DNA of 64,000 nucleotides from Pseudooceanicola aestuarii. Its GTDB lineage: Bacteria; Pseudomonadota; Alphaproteobacteria; Rhodobacterales; Rhodobacteraceae. The notes below the pieces were generated by a model. The model was not told the origin of the DNA. It worked only from the letters and a program-made list of their open reading frames with translations, and did no database searches. Below, in pieces: positions 9,260 to 17,396 of this stretch. Within the stretch, counting starts at the first letter, position 1. The number at the start of each line of letters is the position of its first letter. The DNA lies in NCBI RefSeq assembly GCF_010614805.1, contig NZ_JAAFZC010000001.1, positions 1,404,001 through 1,468,000 on the forward strand. Direction: 5' to 3'. The translations under genes and the position numbers were made by a program.

Positions 9260-9272
9260 AATTGTATCCGAT
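9260..9272 (-). promoter_or_regulatory. Operator-like site 2 for the adjacent GntR regulator
   Basis: On the minus strand this reads ATCGGATACAATT, matching site 1 at 10 of 13 positions. It is inverted relative to site 1 and roughly midway between the divergent start codons, a position from which a regulator could act on both directions. Confidence 0.55.
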
Positions 9273-9282
9273 TGACCATTTA

Positions 9283-9295
9283 AACCGTATGCGAT
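9283..9295 (-). promoter_or_regulatory. Operator-like site 3 for the adjacent GntR regulator
   Basis: On the minus strand this reads ATCGCATACGGTT, the weakest of the intergenic set but still with the AT-G-ATAC-T frame. It lies 35 bases before the GntR start codon, where binding would allow autorepression. Confidence 0.45.
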
Positions 9296-9329
9296 AGTGA
9301 TTGTGCAAATTTGATAGGCAGATCCGACC

Positions 9330-10019
9330 ATGAGTGAGACCAAGACGACGCTGACCGATGCGGTGCATGACCTGCTGCGCAAGGCGATCATCGAACAGGC
9401 CCTGAAACCGGGAATGCGGTTGCCCGAGGACACCGTGGGAGAGCAATTCGGCGTGTCGCGCACCATCGTGCGCCATGCGCTTGTGCGGCTGGAGCACGAA
9501 GGCCTGGTGGAGACCCGGCGCAACCGCGGAGCCTTCGTGGCGGAGCCGACCCGCGACGACGCACAGCACGTCTTCGAGGTGCGGCGCTGTCTTGAGAACG
9601 ACGTGATTCGTTTGCTGTGTGATCGCATGCCGGGCAGCGGTTTTGACCGGCTGGAGGCGCATGTGCGCCAGGAACAGGCGGTGCGCGGCAAGGATGGGCC
9701 GGTCTCCATTCGTCTGGCCGGTGAATTCCATATCCTGTTGGCCGAACTCACCGGCAACCCGGTGCTGACCCGCTATGTCGCGGAGGTGGTGCTGCGCTGT
9801 TCGCTGATCCTGTCGCTATATGCGCGCAACCATTCCTCGGATTGCGCGGTCGATGAGCATTCGCAGATCATCGACGCAATCCGCGCCGGCGATGCACAGC
9901 GTGCCATCGGGATCATGGAACATCACCTTGGCGCTGTCGCGGACCGTGCCGAACTTTCCGCCCAGCCCGATAGTATCCAATCCATCCTCTCACATTACGG
10001 CAAGGAACTGACCCAATGA
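9330..10019 (+). CDS. GntR family regulator with FCD ligand-binding domain
   Basis: A 229-residue transcription factor. Residues 10-75 form the winged helix-turn-helix: LRKAIIEQALKPGMRLPE, then FGVSRTIVRHALVRLEHEGLV and the wing RRNRGAFVA. Residues 80-215 are the all-helical FCD domain, with FHILLAELTGNPVL and the late histidines in EHSQIID and EHHLG that usually hold a metal and bind a small carboxylate ligand. It is divergent from the nine-gene catabolic operon and overlaps the flavin reductase gene by four bases. It probably represses both units and is released by a substrate or intermediate; the repeats at 9210-9295 are its likely operators. Confidence 0.9.
   Translation: MSETKTTLTDAVHDLLRKAIIEQALKPGMRLPEDTVGEQFGVSRTIVRHALVRLEHEGLVETRRNRGAFVAEPTRDDAQHVFEVRRCLENDVIRLLCDRMPGSGFDRLEAHVRQEQAVRGKDGPVSIRLAGEFHILLAELTGNPVLTRYVAEVVLRCSLILSLYARNHSSDCAVDEHSQIIDAIRAGDAQRAIGIMEHHLGAVADRAELSAQPDSIQSILSHYGKELTQ
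9969..9981 (-). promoter_or_regulatory. Fourth operator-like copy inside the 3' end of the GntR gene
   Basis: On the minus strand this reads ATTGGATACTATC, 11 of 13 identical to site 1. It lies 35 bases before the flavin reductase start codon, within coding DNA. It could control a separate promoter for that gene, or be a chance match in the codons for the residues before SIQSILSHY. Confidence 0.4.
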
Positions 10020-10690
10020 CCCTGCAAGACGGCCACCACGCCTTCGATTTCGCCGAGCTCTCTGCGCGTGAGGCCTACAAGGTGATGATTGGCACCATCG
10101 TGCCGCGCCCGATCGCCTGGGTCACCACGATCTCCCCCGACGGGGTGGTCAACGCGGCGCCCTATTCGTTCTTCAACTGCCTGTCCGCCGATCCGCCTAT
10201 CCTGGCGCTCGGGGTCGAGAACAAGCCAGACCGCAGCTTCAAGGACACCGCCTGGAACATCCGCATGACCGAATGTTTCACGGTCAATATCGTCGACCGC
10301 GCCAATGCCGATGCCATGTCGGTAACCGCCGCCGATTTCGCCCCCGAAATCGACGAACTGGAGATGGCCGGGCTGACCGCAGTGCCGGGTGATCGCGTGG
10401 CCTGCCCCCGTATCGCCGAGGCTCCGGTGGCCTTCGAATGCGAGCGTTACCTGGGTATCGCGGTCAGTTCTGCCCGCGAGATCATCCTTGGCCGCATTCT
10501 GCGCGCGCATATCCGCAAGGATATCATCGAGCCGGGCACCTACTATTCCGATCACCGGAAACTTGACGCGCTGGGGCGAATGGGGGGCAATGGCTATGCC
10601 GGAACCTTCGATTATTTCGACCTGCCGACACCTTCGTCCGAAGAGGTGCTCAACCCCGGCAAGGCGCAGGCGCGGGCGGGCAACCGCTAA
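10016..10690 (+). CDS. Flavin reductase-like, FMN-binding split-barrel protein
   Basis: A 224-residue protein of the flavoredoxin/flavin reductase-like family. Characteristic stretches are MIGTIVPRPIAWVTTISPDGVVNAAPYSFFN near the start (here cited by its ends, residues 24-54), PPILALGVENKPDR, KDTAWNIRMTECFTVNIV, and a GRMGGNGYA segment near the end. These proteins bind FMN and either supply reduced flavin to a monooxygenase or act as small oxidoreductases. The start codon overlaps the GntR stop (ATGA). No partner monooxygenase is visible in the window, so the role in the presumed N-heterocycle pathway is open. Confidence 0.85.
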   Translation: MTLQDGHHAFDFAELSAREAYKVMIGTIVPRPIAWVTTISPDGVVNAAPYSFFNCLSADPPILALGVENKPDRSFKDTAWNIRMTECFTVNIVDRANADAMSVTAADFAPEIDELEMAGLTAVPGDRVACPRIAEAPVAFECERYLGIAVSSAREIILGRILRAHIRKDIIEPGTYYSDHRKLDALGRMGGNGYAGTFDYFDLPTPSSEEVLNPGKAQARAGNR

Positions 10691-11042
10691 GGCTCGCTCA
10701 GGCCCGTCGACTTTGCCGGTTCCCCCTTGGGGATCGTGGTCCGCGCGGGTGCTGCAGGGTGTCAGGTAGGGGCGAAGACACCCACGCGCCCCTCCGGCGG
10801 GGCAGGTCAGGGCCGGATGCCAGAGGAACGCGACGGATGTGTATTCGGACGATAGATCGTCGAACGCTCCGGGTTGATACGCTGCCGCGCCGCGATCATC
10901 CTGAACCGTCATCGGGTCGTAAAATTTGCGGGTATCCGGGAGATAGACCCCCTCGACATTCAGTCCGGGGCTTGGAGACAGGAGTGTTCCCAGCCCCGTC
11001 AAAACGTGCCCGGAGGCCTTTTCCTGCGTGTCAGGGCGCTCC
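10691..11042 (-). other. Intergenic stretch with a possible decayed coding fragment
   Basis: This 352-base gap separates two convergent genes. In one minus-strand frame, about 10800-11035, there is a protein-like run containing GVYLPDTRKFYDPMT, QPGAFDDLSS and VAFLWHPAL with GC-rich third positions. It has no credible start, runs into low-quality sequence, and I recognise no family. It may be a remnant of a lost gene, or chance openness in GC-rich DNA. Confidence 0.25.
10768..10793 (+). terminator. Weak hairpin downstream of the flavin reductase gene
   Basis: AGGGGCG and CGCCCCT form a seven-base stem around a 12-base loop, 77 bases after the stop codon. There is no U-tract, so termination, if any, would be weak or need Rho. 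Confidence 0.3.
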
Positions 11043-12128
11043 TCAATGCGCGGGGATGAGGACGATCTTGCCGACGTGCTGCTTTTCCTGGAAATCCTGC
11101 TGCGCGGTGGCGATCTGGTCCAGCGGATAGGTGCGCGCCAACAGGGGCCGGATCTCACCCGCTTCGATATAGCGGATCAGATTGCCAAAGACCGGCGCGT
11201 CCCAGGCGGTGCAGCCGATCAACGTGATATCCTTGAGATACATGTCGCGCATGTCCAGATCGACCATCGGACCCGCAATCGCGCCGGAGGAGGCATATCG
11301 CCCGCCGCGCCGCAGCAGCTTGAGACAGGTGCCAAAGCCGGGACCGGCGACGTTGTCGATCACCACGTCCACCGCCTCGGTGCCCAGGCAGGCCAGCGGA
11401 TCGTCTTCGCGGGTCAGCACGATGTCTGCGCCGATTTCCCGAAGGGCCTGCCGCTTGCTGTCGCTGGTAATGGCGATGACCTCGGCACCCCGCCGCTTGA
11501 CCAGCTGCACCAGCGCCGAGCCGACGCCGCCGGAAGCGCCGGGCACCAGCACCCGCATGCCGGCGGTGACCCCCGCGCGATGCACCATGTTCTCCGCCGT
11601 GCCATAGGCGCAGGGAATCGTCGCCAGTTCGGCGTCGGTCCAGTCGCAGGTGACGGCAAAGATCTCTGCGGCTGGCACGGCGACATATTGTGCAAAGGCG
11701 CCGTCGAAATCCGACCCCATCCAGATATTGTCCATCCGATCAAAACCATGTTCGCGCATGCAGGCCCGTACCAGGACGCGTGTGCCGATCAGGGCGCGAT
11801 CCACGTCCTCCCCGACTTCGACCACCTCTCCGCAGCAATCGGTTCCCTGAACAAAGGGGAAGGGTGTCGCGGCATTCCAGCCGCCGTCGGGGCGGGGGTC
11901 GGTCTCTCCGGTGTCGTTGGTCGCTGCGGTCACGGAGGCGGAATACCAGCCCAGCCGGGTGTTGATCTCGGTATTGTTGACGCCGGCGGCCAGCACCTTG
12001 AGAAGGGCCTGCCCGGGGCCTGCGGCGGGCATCGGGTAGGGTTTGTAGACCAGCCGGTCATACCCGCCGGTTCCGGTGGTGACGACAGCCATCATCGTCG
12101 GCGCGGTTTCGGCGGAGTTGTCCTGCAT
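11043..12128 (-). CDS. Medium-chain alcohol dehydrogenase / quinone oxidoreductase family protein
   Basis: A 361-residue MDR-superfamily oxidoreductase. The GroES-like N-domain has AAGVNNTEINTRLGWYS and PFVQGTDCCGEVVEVGEDV; the nucleotide-binding domain has VLVPGASGGVGSALVQL, which matches the NADPH-binding loop of the quinone oxidoreductase branch. The ATG at 12128 follows an AGGGA and is where family similarity begins. Expected activity is NAD(P)H-dependent oxidation or reduction of an alcohol, aldehyde or enone in the cytoplasm. It stands alone, convergent with the flavin reductase gene, so context does not define the substrate. Confidence 0.85.
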   Translation of the reverse strand: MQDNSAETAPTMMAVVTTGTGGYDRLVYKPYPMPAAGPGQALLKVLAAGVNNTEINTRLGWYSASVTAATNDTGETDPRPDGGWNAATPFPFVQGTDCCGEVVEVGEDVDRALIGTRVLVRACMREHGFDRMDNIWMGSDFDGAFAQYVAVPAAEIFAVTCDWTDAELATIPCAYGTAENMVHRAGVTAGMRVLVPGASGGVGSALVQLVKRRGAEVIAITSDSKRQALREIGADIVLTREDDPLACLGTEAVDVVIDNVAGPGFGTCLKLLRRGGRYASSGAIAGPMVDLDMRDMYLKDITLIGCTAWDAPVFGNLIRYIEAGEIRPLLARTYPLDQIATAQQDFQEKQHVGKIVLIPAH

Positions 12129-12417
12129 GACGGTCGTTCCCTTGAAGGCGCGCGCGCAGCCAGCGCGGCAGCCGCAAGGGTAGTGACCGTTTTCCGCGGC
12201 CACAACCGTCGGCCCGCCGACAGGTGGGGGCGGTGCGGGGCGCGGGTGGACCATGCGCGCTGGGTGTCTGTCCCGCGCGCCCACAGAGGGAATGCCCGCG
12301 TGCAGGCCGATTGCACCGATCACACGGGTTTCCCGGCGATTTCAATTCTGACGTTTCCTTTGGGTCTGGCTGGCTGCGCCGCTACGCTCCGCCGGAATGC
12401 ATGTCCGGGGAGGTGCT

Positions 12418-13176
12418 ATGCTGCGGAAGGAAGAGGAATTCGCGAGGCAACGCCTGATTGCCTTCTTCGCTGAACAGGGAATGGCGTGCGAGGTGATCGA
12501 GGGGGCTGACCCGCCCGATCTGGTCGTGAAGTGGCCAAGCACGGTGGCTTGGGGCGTCGAGGTGACGCGCGCCGATCACCATTTGCCCGAGATCGGAACC
12601 GGGACTCCGAAACCCGCTCGGGGTGTCATGGAGGCGCTCAAACGTTTTGGCGACGATCTGGGCAAAAAGACCAAAGCGCTTCGAAAGCGGGCGTACGTGA
12701 TCTCCCTCTCGCCGCCTGACGCGCTCAACCCCGGCATTGCGGGGCAAAGCTGGAAGGATTGGAAGACGATGGTCGAAACTGCCGTCCTTCGGCATCTGGA
12801 GGAGGCACCGGACGCTCCCCTGACACTACAAGGTTGCAGGTTACGGTTTTCGCATGGTCCAGCGGGCACATGGCGTGTGTGGCCGACCTCCGGGCTTCTT
12901 TGCCCCGATTCTGAGGCCGACAAGATGATCAGGAACGCCTTGGCGACCAAGGCGGAGGGGTTGGCCAGGTGGCCTGAGGGGAGCGGGGAAAAGTGGCTGT
13001 TCCTGTTTGTCGAAGGTGCCTGGGGCGGCGATGTGATTTCTCCGGCCTGGCTGGAGCAGTGCCGCGAAGAACTGGATATCTCTCCCTTTTTTGACGGCAT
13101 CTTCTGGATGCTGCGCGAGGATCGGACCAGCGTGCAGGCGCACCGGTTCGACCGACCTTCCTCCTTGGTAGGGTGA
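12418..13176 (+). CDS. Uncharacterised protein with a PD-(D/E)xK nuclease-like motif
   Basis: A 252-residue protein I cannot place in a named family. The start is the ATG at 12418, preceded by GGGGAGG at good spacing. Residues roughly 30-50 read GADPPDLVVKWP then WGVEVTRAD: an Asp after PP, a short strand, and an acidic residue on the next strand. This is the layout of PD-(D/E)xK endonuclease-fold proteins, with Thr where Lys is usual. The middle is basic (LGKKTKALRKRAYVISL), the C-terminal half rich in Trp. It stands alone between a dehydrogenase and a sugar dehydrogenase operon, with no methylase or helicase nearby. A solitary nuclease-like cargo gene gained by transfer is plausible but unproven. 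Confidence 0.55.
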   Translation: MLRKEEEFARQRLIAFFAEQGMACEVIEGADPPDLVVKWPSTVAWGVEVTRADHHLPEIGTGTPKPARGVMEALKRFGDDLGKKTKALRKRAYVISLSPPDALNPGIAGQSWKDWKTMVETAVLRHLEEAPDAPLTLQGCRLRFSHGPAGTWRVWPTSGLLCPDSEADKMIRNALATKAEGLARWPEGSGEKWLFLFVEGAWGGDVISPAWLEQCREELDISPFFDGIFWMLREDRTSVQAHRFDRPSSLVG

Positions 13177-13376
13177 GGCCCTTCGCGTCCCGTAGGCGCC
13201 CGCCTTTGGTATGGCTTGCAGCTACTTATGATGCGGGTTTGCGATAAATTGCGGAACCTCGGGGGGGTGGGGGCCGTTTGGGACATGGTGGTCCCGGTCG
13301 CGATCTTGGCGCGGCAGCAGGGACACCTCCAGCAATCGGGCCGCGAAGTCCGCGCCGACGTCAGAGGGTTGACCAC

Positions 13377-14072
13377 ATGTCCAGAGATTATCTTTCCACA
13401 ACGCGCCGGGGGTTCCTGGGCGCGACGGCCGCGCTGCCTGCGTTGGTCGCCACGGGGGCGCCAGGGCGCGCGGCGGTGGCGGATGACGTGCCACTTGAGC
13501 AATACGAGCCGGAGTTCCTGACCCCCGCTGAATGGGCCTTTGTCATGGCCGCGACCGCGCGGATTATCCCGTCCGAAGGCGACGGCCCCGGCGCGCTGGA
13601 GGCTCGGGTGCCGGTGTTCATCGACCGCCAGCTGGCCGGGGATTTCGGCGCCGCAGCCGATCTCTACATGGAAGGTCCGTTCGTCCCCGACGCCCCCGAG
13701 GAGCTGGGCCCGCAAAGCCCGCTGACCCCGGCAGAGATCTACCGCGGCGCCATTGCCGCATTGGATGCCCGGCTGAAGGCGGGCGGGCGCCCGTCCTTTG
13801 TCGAGCGGGACGCCAAGGCGCAGGATGCCTTTCTCACCGATCTGTCGGAGGGCCGCGTGCGGCTTGAGCCGGAGCTGCGCGAATTCTGGGATCTGCTGCT
13901 GCAAAACACGCGGGAGGGGTATTTCGCCGACCCGATGTATGGCGGCAACGCGGGGATGGCGGCGTGGAAACATATCGGGTTTCCGGGTGCGCGCGGCAGC
14001 TACACCGAATGGGTCGGACGGGCGGAAGACTACCCCCTTGGCCCGGTTTCGATCTCGGGGGAGAGGGGCTGA
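13377..14072 (+). CDS. Gluconate 2-dehydrogenase subunit 3 family protein (Tat-exported small subunit)
   Basis: A 231-residue small subunit of a membrane-bound FAD-dependent dehydrogenase. The N-terminus carries a twin-arginine signal (TTRRGFLGATAALPALVA). The body has the subunit-3 landmarks LTPAEWAFVMAATARIIP and the Tyr/Trp-rich C-terminal part with MYGGNAGMAAWKHIGFPG. Subunit 3 is folded with the GMC flavoprotein in the cytoplasm and carries it across the membrane by the Tat route. Start at 13377 is set by the signal peptide and a GAGGG 7 bases upstream. The GMC gene begins 2 bases after its stop. The substrate (gluconate, sorbitol, glucose or a related polyol) cannot be read from the sequence. 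Confidence 0.9.
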   Translation: MSRDYLSTTRRGFLGATAALPALVATGAPGRAAVADDVPLEQYEPEFLTPAEWAFVMAATARIIPSEGDGPGALEARVPVFIDRQLAGDFGAAADLYMEGPFVPDAPEELGPQSPLTPAEIYRGAIAALDARLKAGGRPSFVERDAKAQDAFLTDLSEGRVRLEPELREFWDLLLQNTREGYFADPMYGGNAGMAAWKHIGFPGARGSYTEWVGRAEDYPLGPVSISGERG

Positions 14073-14074
14073 CC

Positions 14075-15844
14075 ATGGCAAGAACCGAACGCAAGCGTGA
14101 CGTGGTGATCGTGGGCCTGGGCTGGACCGGGGCGATCACCGGCATCGAGCTGGCCAAGGAAGGGCTGGATATCCTGGCCCTGGAACGCGGCCCCGACCGC
14201 GCGACCGTCCCCGATTTCAAATATCCGCAGGTCATCGACGAGCTGCGCTTTGGCGAGCGCTATGGCTTCATGCAGCGGCCCAAGGCCTCGACCCTGACGA
14301 TCCGTCGCACCACGGACGAAACGGCGTTGCCCTATCGGCGGCTGGGTTCGTTCCTGCCCGGTGACGGTGTCGGTGGCGCGGGCATTCACTGGAACGGTCA
14401 GACCTGGCGGCCGCAGACCCAGGAATACCGCCTGCGCTCCTATGTGGAAGAGACATTTGGCGCCGACATCATCCCCGAGGGCATGACCATCCAGGACTGG
14501 GGCGTCACGGCAGAGGAGCTGGAACCCTATTACGACCGTTTCGAATACATGGCCGGGATCTCCGGGCAGGCGGGTCATGTGAATGGCGAAATCATCGAGG
14601 GCGGCAACCCTTTCGAACCTTCGCGCAGCCGCGATTACCCGCTGCCGCCGCTGAAACAGCAAAAGGATTCCATGCTGTTCGCCGAAACCGCGCAGGCGAT
14701 GGGCTATCACCCGTTCCCGCGCCCCGCCGCCAATGCCAGCGCGCCGCATGTGAACGAATACGGCATGCAGCTGGGGCCGTGCAATTACTGTGGTTTCTGC
14801 GCCCGCTACGGCTGTCTGAACTATTCCAAGGCCGCGCCCCAGACCTGCGTTCTGGATGCGCTGAAACGCTATGAGAATTTCGAGTACCGGGTGAATTCCG
14901 AGGTTTTGCGCGTCGACCTGGCCCCCGATGGGCAATCCGCGACCGGCGTCACCTATTGGGATGCGGAGACGCAGGAGGAAGTGACCCAGCCCGCCGACCT
15001 GGTGATTCTGGCGGCCTATTCGATCCACAATGTCCACCTGATGCTTCTGTCGGGTATTGGCGAACCCTATGATCCCGCGACCGGGCAGGGCACGACCGGG
15101 AAGAACTATTCCTACCAGATGAACGGTGGCACGACGATGTTCTTCAAGGATCGGAACTTCAATCCCTTTGCCTCTGCCGGGTCGTCGGGGATGTCGATCA
15201 ACGATTTCGGGATAGAGCAGATCGACTATGCCGCCGAGGGGTTCATCGGCGGCAGCTACATGACCTGCGGCCATTCCAACGGCCAGCCCATTCGCGGCAT
15301 CGCCCTGCCCGAGGGGACCAAGGGCTGGGGCGCGGAGTGGAAGCAGGGAGTGGGCGAATGGTACGGCCGCTCCACGGGGTTGGGGTCGCACGGGTCGAAC
15401 ATGTCCTATGCCGATTGCTATCTGGACCTTGACCCGACCTATACCGATCCACATGGCCGCCCGCTGCTGCGCCTGACCTTCGACTGGAAAGACAACGACA
15501 TCCGCATGACCCAGTTCATGCGCCGCAAGATCGAGGAAATCGTTCAGGCGATGGAGCCCGACACTTGGCAATCCAGCTACAAGGGCGACGGCGCGCGCTA
15601 CGACGTGCGACCCTACCAGACCACTCATAACGTGGGGGGCGCGATCATGGGGACGGATCCGAACACCTCGTCTCTGAACCGGTACTTGCAGTGCTGGGGG
15701 CAGCATAACGTCTTTGTCATGGGGGCTTCGGCCTTCCCGCAGAACATCCAGTACAACCCGACCGGCGCGGTGGGCGCGCTGGCCTATTGGGCGGTGGAGG
15801 CGATCGTGAACGATTACCTGCCCGATCCCCGGCCCCTGGTGTGA
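14075..15844 (+). CDS. GMC family FAD-dependent dehydrogenase, catalytic subunit (gluconate 2-dehydrogenase type)
   Basis: A 589-residue flavoprotein. The FAD-binding motif VVIVGLGWTGAITGIE occupies residues 10-25, and GVGGAGIHWNGQT at 98-110 is a GMC signature. Cys236, 239, 242 and 247 in CNYCGFCARYGC match the cluster-binding cysteines of FAD glucose and fructose dehydrogenases, where a 3Fe-4S centre relays electrons. The C-terminal catalytic region has TTHNVGGAIMG and the final NIQYNPTGAVGALAYW. It should oxidise a sugar, sugar acid or polyol on the periplasmic side and pass electrons to the triheme cytochrome encoded next. It has no signal of its own; export would rely on the Tat signal of subunit 3. 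Confidence 0.92.
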   Translation: MARTERKRDVVIVGLGWTGAITGIELAKEGLDILALERGPDRATVPDFKYPQVIDELRFGERYGFMQRPKASTLTIRRTTDETALPYRRLGSFLPGDGVGGAGIHWNGQTWRPQTQEYRLRSYVEETFGADIIPEGMTIQDWGVTAEELEPYYDRFEYMAGISGQAGHVNGEIIEGGNPFEPSRSRDYPLPPLKQQKDSMLFAETAQAMGYHPFPRPAANASAPHVNEYGMQLGPCNYCGFCARYGCLNYSKAAPQTCVLDALKRYENFEYRVNSEVLRVDLAPDGQSATGVTYWDAETQEEVTQPADLVILAAYSIHNVHLMLLSGIGEPYDPATGQGTTGKNYSYQMNGGTTMFFKDRNFNPFASAGSSGMSINDFGIEQIDYAAEGFIGGSYMTCGHSNGQPIRGIALPEGTKGWGAEWKQGVGEWYGRSTGLGSHGSNMSYADCYLDLDPTYTDPHGRPLLRLTFDWKDNDIRMTQFMRRKIEEIVQAMEPDTWQSSYKGDGARYDVRPYQTTHNVGGAIMGTDPNTSSLNRYLQCWGQHNVFVMGASAFPQNIQYNPTGAVGALAYWAVEAIVNDYLPDPRPLV

Positions 15845-15853
15845 GGTGAGATC

Positions 15854-17227
15854 ATGAAAACCTTTCTGCGTATCGTTGCCCTTCTGGTCGTGCTGGGGGT
15901 CGTGGCCCTGGCGGTCTTCATCCTGTGGCCCGTGTCCCGGACCGATGCGGTGGCCTCCTTCGATGGCGGCACCCCGACCCCGGAGGAGGGGGAATATGCC
16001 ATGCGGCTGGCCGATTGCGCGGCCTGTCACACGGCGGAGGGCGGCACCCCCTTTGCCGGTGGCCGTCCGATCGAAAGTCCGTTGGGCACAATCTATTCGT
16101 CCAACATCACGCCCGATCCCGACACCGGGATAGGCGGCTACACGCTGGCCCAGTTCCGGGGCGCGCTTTACGACGGGCTGGATGACGAGGGACATCACCT
16201 CTATCCCGCGATGCCCTATGCCAATTACCGCGCCATCGGAGAGGCGGATGTGCGACGGCTCTACACCTATTTCACCCAGACGCTGGAGCCGGTGAAGAAC
16301 CCGGTGCCCGACGCCGAACTGCCGTTTCCATTCAACCAGCGGTGGGGCTTGCGGGCGTGGAAATGGGTCGGCCTGCCCGATCCCGGCTTTGCCGAAGTGG
16401 CAGAGGCGGGCGCCGATCCGCTGGCGCGCGGTGCCTATCTGGTCGAGGGGCCGGGCCATTGCGGTGCCTGCCATACGCCGCGCAACGCGGTCTTTGCCCA
16501 GGCCGGGTTCACCGCGGCGGATGGCGATTTCCTGACCGGCGGAGAGATCGCAGGCTGGACCGCCCCCGCCTTGCGCGGTCCAGGCAGTGCCGTCGACGGG
16601 TGGAGCGTGCAGGACATTCGCGACATTCTGGCCACCGGGCGTAACGCGCATGCGGCGATCAACGGCGAGATGCAGCTGGTGGTGCGCGACAGCACGCAGT
16701 TCATGACCGAGGACGACCTGACCGCCATCGCGGCTTACCTGGTGGACCTCAACGGGGGCGACGCCAGCATCCCGGCGGAGGAAGAGACCGCAGGCGCCGA
16801 TGCCCGCCCCGCAGGTTTCGCCGAAACACTGACAGCAGAGGCGGAAACCCCGACAGAAGCGTTGCTGAATTCCGCCGATCCGGGGATGGATCTGGGGCCA
16901 CGGCTATACCTCGACAATTGCGCGGCCTGCCATTTCACCGATGGCGGTGGCGCGGACGAGGTCTTTCCCGAACTGGCGGGCAATGCGCTGGTGACGGCGG
17001 ACAGCCCGGTGGGCCTGTTGTCGATGATCCTCGCGGGGTCGGAACTGCCTTCCACGGCGGAACGGCCCTACGCCCTGCGGATGCCCGGTTTCGGCGACCG
17101 GTTGTCGGATGACGAGGTCGCGGAGCTGGCGAATTTCCTCCGCTCCGGTTGGGGCAATGAGGCGGCGCCAGTTGTGGCATCCGACGTGACCGATCTGCGC
17201 GGCGCGACCAATACGGCGCCGCATTAG
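15854..17227 (+). CDS. Triheme cytochrome c subunit of the FAD-dependent dehydrogenase
   Basis: A 457-residue membrane-anchored cytochrome with an N-terminal helix (residues 5-27) and three CxxCH heme sites: CAACH at 55-59, CGACH at 203-207 and CAACH at 356-360. This matches the cytochrome subunits of gluconate 2-dehydrogenase, sorbitol dehydrogenase and alcohol dehydrogenase complexes, which hand electrons from the flavoprotein to ubiquinone. An acidic, Ala/Glu/Thr-rich linker (about 305-340) separates the last heme domain. It begins 9 bases after the GMC gene and ends before a strong hairpin, closing a three-gene operon. Confidence 0.92.
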   Translation: MKTFLRIVALLVVLGVVALAVFILWPVSRTDAVASFDGGTPTPEEGEYAMRLADCAACHTAEGGTPFAGGRPIESPLGTIYSSNITPDPDTGIGGYTLAQFRGALYDGLDDEGHHLYPAMPYANYRAIGEADVRRLYTYFTQTLEPVKNPVPDAELPFPFNQRWGLRAWKWVGLPDPGFAEVAEAGADPLARGAYLVEGPGHCGACHTPRNAVFAQAGFTAADGDFLTGGEIAGWTAPALRGPGSAVDGWSVQDIRDILATGRNAHAAINGEMQLVVRDSTQFMTEDDLTAIAAYLVDLNGGDASIPAEEETAGADARPAGFAETLTAEAETPTEALLNSADPGMDLGPRLYLDNCAACHFTDGGGADEVFPELAGNALVTADSPVGLLSMILAGSELPSTAERPYALRMPGFGDRLSDDEVAELANFLRSGWGNEAAPVVASDVTDLRGATNTAPH

Positions 17228-17316
17228 GGGCGCGGCATGGGCCAGCGGGGGCGACGTGATGCGCCCTGTCCTTGGCTCCTGCGATTGACGCCCCGAGGTT
17301 GACGCCCCGAAAGCAC

Positions 17317-17357
17317 CTGCGCCCCCGTCCGGATTGGATCGGGGGCGCAGCGCTTTT
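17317..17357 (+). terminator. Rho-independent terminator after the dehydrogenase operon
   Basis: A ten-base perfect stem, CTGCGCCCCC with GGGGGCGCAG (17317-17326 and 17341-17350), has a 14-base loop and is followed by CGCTTTT. It lies 90 bases after the cytochrome gene and 40 bases from the end of the convergent ilvD, so it probably serves both. Confidence 0.75.
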
Positions 17358-17396
17358 CAGGGCCCGGCCTCCCGAGGGGCGCACGGGCGGGGCCGA

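Noticed and set aside
14030..16651. An 873-codon open frame on the minus strand.
   Set aside because: It lies opposite the GMC and cytochrome genes, is Arg/Gly/His-rich and has no recognisable domain. It is a by-product of high GC content.
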